Shown here piece after piece: positions 56,694 through 64,000 of a stretch of DNA of 64,000 nucleotides (within the stretch, counting starts at the first letter, position 1; each line of letters begins with the position of its first letter). The translations under genes and the position numbers were made by a program. Under the pieces are notes generated by a model. It saw only the letters and a program-made list of their open reading frames with translations, was not told the DNA's origin and did not search any database. The DNA comes from Botryosphaeria dothidea (taxonomy: Eukaryota; Ascomycota; Dothideomycetes; Botryosphaeriales; Botryosphaeriaceae), in the NCBI GenBank assembly GCA_011503125.2, contig WWBZ02000073.1, forward strand, positions 806,001-870,000, in the 5' to 3' direction.

Positions 56694-58618
56694 CTATGAC
56701 TCGTATTCGACAGGGGGATCTGTTCGGAGCACAAGACCGCCAACTGGCCAATAGTCGGGTATATATGCCAGCGACTTTCTGGTGTGCACATTCCAATCTA
56801 TTCGCGTCTGGATATCCCGCATGCATCGTTCGATTCGCTGGTTCAGTTCTGGGAGTGTGATTCGACCCGCCCCTCCGCCGACCACTGCAGGGTTCCTTGG
56901 ATCGCGGCGCATACAAAAGAAGACTAAATTGACGAGCTCCGCGCTGTACCTCTGGATGACAAATTTGGTTTCCCGTTCACCCGTATCCATGAATGGCCAG
57001 TCGTCTGAATACATGTGATTAAGGTTTATGAGATCAGGGCGCATGAGGAGCCACAAGAGATTTCCTATTCCCCAGATGTTGGTATGGTCTGCAAGTTTTC
57101 TTGCATTCGGGTCGTTGGGCAAGTCCCATGCCGCGCCCGTAGGCGGGCGGCCCATCACGATGTAGGCCTGTTCCTGTACCACGGACGTCAGAATTGTTCT
57201 AAATCTTTTGATCAGCCTTCAACAGCGCTTACCGGTGGATTGAAGCCAGCCGCCGTAGCTTGAGCATCGCCTGGATTCTGCCCTCCGGGAACGTAGCTTC
57301 TACTTATTCCCCAGTCTGCGAGCAGTACCCTTGGGTATATGTCTCTCCACGGAAATTCGCGGTCCGGCTCGGGAGCAGCCAAGAAAACGTTGTCATCTTT
57401 GAGGTCGAGGTGAACAATGTGGCCGTTGGACAACCATCCTCGAGTAGGAATTCCCCGGTCTTCAGCCTGGGAAGCTCCAGTGGCCATCACGTTAAGAGCC
57501 TTGACCAAAGAATAGAACACATGCCTGTTTGGGAGGACAATAAGCAGGAATGAACTTTATGTGTTGAGAGCATATACTCCCAAGATATTTGTGAAGGGTA
57601 GCGGCGTTGCAATTTACCAAATGAATAGCTCGGGGATGATCCGGCTGGCCATTCTCATCAGCATTTTCCTGTGGAAGAAACGCGGCGATGGAGAACTTAC
57701 TTCATCCTCTTGTACCAAAACCGAAGGCGGTAGAGGTCTCCGTGCGGAGCAAATTCCTGCCTCAGAACTGCCCAGTCTTGCGGTTGAAACCCGAAATCGG
57801 CACTCAGGAATTTAGGAACGTTTCTCGTTCCCTGATACCAGCGAGCATTGGACATCCGTTTGTGAAGTTTGGCCTCGTTTCTCATCACTTGTGCACTTTG
57901 GCGCCTTATGACAGCCCTTTGGAAAGTATTGTTCTGGTCGTCCATCAAGTCCGCATCATTAAGAGTGAGCTTAGAGACCATCCGCTAATCAAGGATATTA
58001 GTAGAGCCTACGAGATAGTGCATTGTAACTCCACTCACATCTCGAATGTTCTGGTTTTGATCGAGCTTCACCAGCAAGTACGCTTTCCCGAAGCCGCCTT
58101 GCCCAAGTTTCCGGCCGTATTTCCAGGATCGGGTAGCCGTAACTTGACGCCTGCCATACCGCTTGTATCCCCCGAGCTTCGCCATCTCGCTATTGCTCGG
58201 GGCAGGTGGCGCCATATTCTGTGCAGGATCATGCCAGATGTTAACTGGTCCATCAACATCGAGCTGGCTCTGTATGTTGAATCGGACTCCATCAAGCAAG
58301 AAACCACGATAGTAATGCAACCTTCTCACTTCCTCTGCGAACTCCCTTTGGATGCTCTGGTCTCCAGCAAACGCATTGTTGATTCGAGCTATGCACTGCG
58401 CTGTTTGAAGCTTAGCAAGAGAGTTACTCTGGTCGCTTTGGGGGCGTATAAATTTGTCTATGAAACTTACGATGTTCGTGAGGTGGATGTGAGAGGAGCC
58501 ACGGACGATATGCATCATGATAAAGCGCCCAAGCGCCATTCTGCCCTGGATAATATGTGTCTTTCTTGTAAATCCCACCGTTCTGCAACTGAAAAGGAGC
58601 AGGTCCTGGCTGAGTCAT
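56694..58618 (-). CDS. Protein-kinase-like protein with DWG motif (kinase 2)
   Basis: Protein-kinase fold; role unknown. Six exons: 58618-58471, 58400-58039, 57984-57701, 57668-57618, 57524-57233, 57173-56694 (538 aa); all five introns are GT-AG and all phases fit. The N-terminal ~140 residues are not recognised. Gly-rich loop KLGQGGFGKAYLL (~150), lysine in RMVSKL (~175), then EAKLHKRMS (helix C Glu candidate). Catalytic loop HIVHLDLKDDNVFLA (~319; HRD as HLD, Lys and Asn kept). The metal-binding DFG is DWG (VLLADWGIS, ~352). A 51-nt exon (57668-57618) encodes MLMRMASRIIPELFI in the hinge/helix E region. With Lys, Asp, Asn and the DWG Asp present, activity is possible. Same strand and general plan as kinase 1, but with low apparent similarity. 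Confidence 0.87.
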
Positions 58619-59377
58619 GACGAGTCAAGATGTAGAAGACAACGCCGGTGAGACGTTCTCCAAGGAGAACCAGGACTGCGAAGACAGTTGAAGGGGGGAG
58701 GTTCAAGAGGATTCAAGGAAACAAATTGAGATCAAGCTATCCGGGTTGGGCTCGGGAATATGATGAACAAAGCACAAAGATGACCAATACATGCTTGAAT
58801 GCAGGAACAAACAGAGTCCAGACAATGACTTCTGCAGGAACAGACGCATTAAGCAAAAGCGACAAAGAAGGAAAAAGTATCCTCATGTGTGTCGGAGCAA
58901 ACCGCCGGACACTGCCTTGGGCGTGAGGAGAATTCTTCTTTCTTCGTCGCCCGAGACTGGTAAGCCTAGAATGCTTGCTGGTCGCTTGAGTAGAACGAGA
59001 TCTAGATGCCCGTGCCTGCATGAAATCGGAATTAGCCTTCAGCAAGCCCCCCGTTTGTGCAATCCTATCCTAGCCAGGCTCTTACCAATGTATCTCAGAG
59101 TGTCGCCTCTGACATGCTTGGATACGAGTTCAACTGATATTAAATAGCTTCATCCTCACCATTAACGTTAGTCTGCACAGCATTGGCTCTCACCGAGGAC
59201 ACCTGAAGGGATCTGCGGTCGGCCATTGAGATGAAATCAGACGTCTTGACTTTTGATGCTTGAAATTCCTAGACTACCTTCAACCATTCAGACCGTGTAT
59301 CCGAAACCAATGGTATACCTTTCGACCAAACGCCAATCCCATGCATGTCATGATTGATTTTCCCACTAAGTTGGACA
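58619..59377. other. Intergenic
   Basis: Promoter side of kinase 2 and 3' flank of SWD1. No gene seen. Confidence 0.5.
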
Positions 59378-61015
59378 CTAATCCGCTCTGCGCTTCTTGC
59401 TTGTGCTTTGTGACCTCGTCGTACCATTCGGTGTGCCCTTTTTCTCGTCTCCGCTGCCATCCTGCCCATTCATCCATTCTTTACCAGCCCCAGGACTCTT
59501 CCGACGATATTGACCCGCGCCTACCATGATTTCCTCATCCTCGCTATCGCTGCCACCCAAGTCTAACACAATGGGCATCTGGAACTCCGCAGGCTCAAAC
59601 TCTGCTTTGCCAGGCTCGATGGTGAGAACATCCACATCCTCGTCTTCCAAGTCGAGACGCCTCTTGTGTAGTTCCTCCAGAGGCTGGATATCAAATTCAT
59701 CCTCGCGTTCAACGTACTCGACGTTTTCTTCCACCTCCACAAAGTCTGGTGCCAAAGCGGACCATCGCTGTGGCGTGAGAATAGACCAAAGGTAGATCCG
59801 ACCGGACTCGATCCCTCCAGCTGCCACAAAGGGCCGGTGAGGGTGCCATTCCACTACAGCAATCTCCTCCCTTGCTTCAAGGATCTTGGTCAAACTTCCT
59901 TGGCCCCTCTCCCAGACGTAGATGTCATGATTCATGTACGTCGAGGCAGTGACATACTCGCCAGTGGAGCTGAAGCAGACGTGGTTCCAGGATAGACGAT
60001 TGACAACGTCTTGAAACTTGTGTTCAATCGTGAGCGCCATGCTATCGAAATCAAGTTTTGGATCGGTGAGGTCAGGCAACTGCAAAGTGCGGATGATTCG
60101 GTCACTGCAGTTGACAACCATATCTCTACCGGATGCCGTCAGGCGGATGAAAATAACGAGGTTGTTCGACAAGCGCATGGAGTAGCGGACGTCACAAGTC
60201 TTCGTATCGATGATGTTGAGCCAACCCTTGTTCGTTCCCGCCAAGATGTAGTCCCCGGCGGGTGTGAAGACGGTGACTGTTGTTGTTTGCTTCGCATCCT
60301 GCGCGTTCTGCTTCTCGGTAGCGTTTTCACGCTCGACCTGCGATCGTCTGGGTGCGGATGGAAGGGCGTGTTTCTCCGGAATCTCGTTGGTCATGTCCAC
60401 CAGCACTGGCTGGTCCTCAAAGAGGGCGGCTACAAATTTGAGGCTGCATCCAGTTAACTAGAGCACATTTTACAGCATATCGCATGGCTGGTACGCACTG
60501 ATTCCGGGGATGGAGTTCCGCTATGAAGACAGGAGCCCCAAACCTGACCGTCCGTATCCGCCTACCATCCTTCAAGTCCCAAAGCACACATCTCCAGTCT
60601 TGTGAAGCGCTCAGCAAGTAGCGATCGTTGGCGGACCAACTCAAGGATTGCACCTGGCGCGTGTGGCCCGTGAGTTTACGCGCGACGCCATTCGTCTCGA
60701 GGTCGAAGATGACCACGTTGCCATCTGCCTAGGAGGGTGTGAGTCAAGGGTCTTTTGCGGCGGTGTCTAGAAGAGGTTACCCTTCCGGAGGCGAGGTAGT
60801 CACCGCGATGGTTGAAGCGCATGCATGTGGAATGGCCGCTGTCTAGAAAAGTGGATGTCAGCGGGTTTGTTCCGAACACACTTGCCAGCAAGGCAGCTGC
60901 TGCGCATCGATCCAGAGCGGCATGGTAGAAGGGCGCAATACGTACGGAGCTTTCCAGCTGGTGCCTCGGGTGTGTCCTGGGCCAACACAGCGGGATCGAT
61001 AAGTGGGAGATTCAT
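59378..61015 (-). CDS. SWD1: COMPASS subunit Swd1 (RbBP5 homolog)
   Basis: WD40 subunit of the Set1/COMPASS histone H3K4 methyltransferase. Exons 61015-60946, 60842-60781, 60728-60499, 60443-59378 (475 aa). ATG 61015 gives MNLPLIDPAVLAQD; then HSGHSTCMRFNHRGDYLASGR|ADGNVVIFDLETNGVARKLTGH, the expected first repeats. QSLSWSANDRYLLSASQDW, VVEWHPHRPFVAAGG and YLWSIL mark later blades. The RbBP5/Swd1-specific segment follows: NWSAFAPDF-like RWSALAPDFVEVEENVEYVEREDEFDI, which separates it from other WD proteins. The C-terminus is acidic then basic (KKRRAD). It is divergent from RPB1 with 731 bp between the ATGs. Confidence 0.95.
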
Positions 61016-61746
61016 GGTCGCGGTGCAGCTGCGCTATCAAGGCGCATCGTCGAGAGGCAGCTGCGGGCGGGTGAAAGGCGTGCAGGTGTCGGGCAGCGCG
61101 CACGGGGCGACGCGACGTTTGGATATGCGCGGCGGTGATGCGCGCGGGACGGTCGGTCGGTCGGCGAGTCGGAGCCACCTGGTGCTGGATGCGTCGAAGC
61201 GTGCGCGAGTGAGTGCGGCTCCAGATCACGTGCGCGCTGCGTGGCGAGTGCAGGCAGCGCGCTAGGGCGCCGCGCCTTTGAACTTCAACCTGGAGTGCTG
61301 GCCAGGAGGGCGTCGCCTCTCGACAACACCACTCCCACCACCCGCAACCCAACACCTCCATCGCCGAGCGTCCTGTCGACGGCCTCTATCCGCCTGCTGT
61401 CGACGTCGCAACGCCCACCACGCTCATTTCGCGCCCGGTTCGCGTCGCCCAAGCCCGTCCCGGTCGCATCAGCCCGCAGGTCCTTTCACGTTCGCCGCCG
61501 TGCGGCCAGCGCGTCCAGCGCCCCGGTTTCCATCTGCGCCGTCCCGGTCCCATCGTTGGTCGCGCCTGCACAGTCGAAGGAGACATCGACCTGCACGAGG
61601 GAGGTCGAGTGAGGAGGAAGCCCGAGGCCGCCGTCGGATCGTCGCTGTGAGGTTACAATCAACCTCACCCAGCGTCACCAACCCAACCACCGCCATCGTC
61701 GTAACGCGCCCCGATCTCCAGACCGCCGCGACTCAACACCGTCACC
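61016..61746. promoter_or_regulatory. Shared upstream region of SWD1 and RPB1
   Basis: Bidirectional promoter interval. The part next to RPB1 is C- and CA-rich (leader-like). Open frames here, such as 61278-61829, are compositional. No clear TATA box. Confidence 0.45.
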
Positions 61747-64000
61747 ATGGCGAACCTGCACTTTGCGGCGTCCAGCGCGCCGCTGAAGAGCATCCAAGAG
61801 ATCCAGTTTGGTCTGCTCGACCCGGCTGAGATTCAAGAGATGAGTGTCGCTCACATCATCTACCCGGAGACTATGGTGCGTGCACACGATGCAGTGCCCT
61901 GGGTGAGCGCGTACTGATTTTCGCAGGACGAGGCAAAGCAGCGTCCCCGCGAAGGTGGTCTGAATGACCCCAAGCTCGGCTCCATTGACCGCGCATATTC
62001 TTGCGCCACCTGCGGCGAGAACATGCAGGAGTGTCCCGGTCACTTCGGACACATCGAGTTGCATACCCCCGTCTTCCACGCCGGTGAGTAAGCCAGGAAA
62101 TGAAATTTGTGAATTTCACTGATTTTTCTGTAGGTTTCATCAACAAAATCAAGAAGCTTCTTGAGTGTGTGTGCCACAATTGTGGCAAGATCTTAGCAGA
62201 CGAAGTTAGTCGTCCTTGGGGGATGACGGCCTTTGTTGTTTGCTCGTGCTGACGCGTATTCTAGTCTGAGCAACAGTTCAAGGACGCCCTAAGGTTACGA
62301 GACCCGAAGAAGCGCTTCGAAGCCATATGGAAGGTCTGCAAGCCTAAGGCTGTCTGTCAGATGGACCAACCCTCAGACGATTACGATGCCGGAGCTCAGA
62401 AGAACAAGAAGCCCCAGATCCAACACGGCGGATGCGGCAACCGCCAACCAGAGCTTCGAAAGGACGGCTTGAAACTCGTTGGAACCTGGAAGCCTCAGAA
62501 GGGAGAAGATGAAGAAGAGGCGCGCCAGCCGGAGAAGCGCGTCATCAAGCCCCAGGACGTGCTTAACATTTTCAAATTGATCACCGACGAGTCTCTCGTC
62601 ACCCTGGGCTTGAATGTCAACTTCGCCAGGCCTGAGTGGATGGTCATCACCATGCTGCCCGTGCCGCCTCCTCCTGTCAGGCCTAGTATCTCCGTCGACG
62701 GTACTGGACAAGGCATGCGCGGTGAGGATGACTTGACCTACAAGCTCGCTGATATCATCCGTGCCAACGCTAGCATCAAGCGCTGTCACACTGAGGGTGC
62801 TGCGCAGCACGTCATCGATGACTTCGAGGTGCTTCTCCAGTGGCACGTAGCAACTTACATGGACAATGACCTTGCCGGTCAACCTCAGGCTCAGCAGAAG
62901 TCTGGTAGGGCTTTGAAGACTATTCGTGGTCGTTTAAAGGGCAAGGATGGTCGTCTCCGTGGAAACTTGATGGGCAAACGTGTAGATTTCTCCGCACGTA
63001 CTGTCATTACTGGTGATCCCAACCTGGATCTGGACGAAGTCGGTGTTCCGCGATCCATTGCTAGGACTTTGACATATCCCGAGACGGTCACCCCGTACAA
63101 CATTGCGAAGCTCCACGAGCTCGTCAAGAACGGTCCCAACGAGCACCCTGGTGCCAAGTACATCATTCGTGACGATGGCACGCGTATCGACCTTCGTCAC
63201 CACAAGCGCGCCGGCGAAATCCAGCTTGCTTATGGTTGGAAGGTCGAACGTCACATCATCAGCGGAGATTTCATCATTTTCAACCGTCAGCCTTCCCTGC
63301 ACAAGGAATCTATGATGGGTCACCGCGTCCGTGTCATGCCATACTCGACTTTCCGCTTGAACTTGTCGGTCACTTCTCCTTACAACGCCGATTTCGACGG
63401 TGACGAGATGAACTTGCACGTTCCTCAGACAGAAGAAACTCGCGCAGAGGTCATGCAGCTGTGCATGGTCCCATTGAACATTGTGTCGCCGCAACGTAAC
63501 GGTCCGCTTATGGGTATCGTGCAGGATACGCTCTGCGGTATCTACAAAATGTGCCATCGTGATATCTTCCTCACCAAGGAACAAGTGATGAACATTCTTC
63601 TCTGGGTTCCGGACTGGGATGGCGTCATTCCTCAACCCGCTATCCTCAAGCCTCGTCCTCGCTGGACCGGAAAGCAGGTGCTCAGCCTTGCAATTCCCGA
63701 TATCAACCTGATCAAGCCAGGCAAGACCCATGCTCCTATCGACGACAGTGGCGTCGTCATCATTGGCGGCGAGCTCATGTACGGACTTTTCAACAAGAAG
63801 ATTGTTGGTGCAAGCAGTGGTGGTATCATTCACACGATCTACAACGAAAAGGGCTGGGAGTCGGCTGTTGGCTTCTTCAACGGTTCGCAGCGTATCGTCA
63901 ACTATTGGCTATTGCACTACGGCTTCTCTATTGGTATCGGCGACACTATTCCTGATGCCATCACGACCACGAAGATTGAGGGTGCTATCGATGAGCAGAA
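61747..64000 (+). CDS. RPB1: RNA polymerase II largest subunit Rpb1 (5' part)
   Basis: Catalytic subunit of RNA polymerase II, cut by the window end. Exons 61747-61875, 61927-62083, 62134-62204 and 62265-64000+ (about 697 codons present). The N-terminal clamp zinc site [20 protein letters not shown] is followed by CHNCGK. Later: [32 protein letters not shown], and the active-site [16 protein letters not shown], whose three Asp bind the catalytic Mg2+. [14 protein letters not shown] lies in the next block. The three first introns are all in the clamp-coding part. The rest, including the heptad-repeat CTD, lies beyond the window. Confidence 0.98.

Noticed and set aside
62934..63833. 299-codon minus-strand frame opposite RPB1
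   Set aside because: RPB1 is unmistakable on the plus strand, including NADFDGD.
1..64000. tRNA genes, rRNA, transposons, CRISPR arrays
   Set aside because: Looked for B-box like GGTTCGANNCC with a matching A-box, transposase or reverse transcriptase motifs, and terminal repeats; none convincing. CRISPR is not expected in a fungal nuclear genome.

Overview
The window is nuclear DNA of a filamentous ascomycete (Pezizomycotina; Dothideomycete-like, inferred). The reasons are short spliceosomal introns of about 50-80 bp with CTAAC/CTGAC branch sites, fungal-only families (Zn2Cys6 regulator, HET, INO80 Ies4, CYP65-like P450, GID1/RanBPM), and conserved single-copy genes (RPB1, SWD1, VPS28, NOC2). 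I identify no species. Exon borders were set by hand from GT(GC)..AG junctions and reading-frame continuity.

Layout. 0.4-7.7 kb is an accessory edge: a BTB protein, degenerate coding scraps, a broken HET gene and a DUF4238 gene. 7.9-17.6 kb is housekeeping: peroxisomal ABCD transporter, NOC2 divergent from VPS28, an Rrg1-like methyltransferase, and D-xylulose reductase with an XlnR-type site upstream. 18-44 kb is accessory and unusual: a second BTB protein, a Zn2Cys6 regulator, two P450s, an MFS transporter, and four members of a Cys/His-rich family I do not recognise (here the RCDE family, A-D). 46-50.5 kb holds GID1 and IES4. 53-58.6 kb holds two divergent protein-kinase-like genes on either side of a small secreted Cys-rich protein. 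59.4-64 kb holds SWD1 divergent from RPB1, which runs off the end.

Main result. The four RCDE paralogs (19970-22207, 30574-32449, 36927-38118, 39836-41754, all + strand) share one architecture: variable low-complexity N-terminus, HPPxxAF block, LNxSxxYWxWL-like block, VRCDE, then CxxC / LCxxC / GCxC-RCLxHRxxHL / CxxC-FxCxxC-VxLP. Three of them share a phase-0 intron just before the conserved part. This looks like a locally expanded, probably zinc-binding family that may be undescribed. Gene B also has a TAG followed by 42 in-frame acidic codons.

Other points: frameshift plus nonsense in the HET gene, an apparent phase break in the second P450, frame ambiguity at the end of the DUF4238 gene, a 51-nt GC-AG intron divisible by three in GID1, and a DWG in place of DFG in one kinase-like protein. 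The P450/regulator/MFS set has no PKS, NRPS or terpene cyclase in view, so I do not call it a biosynthetic cluster.
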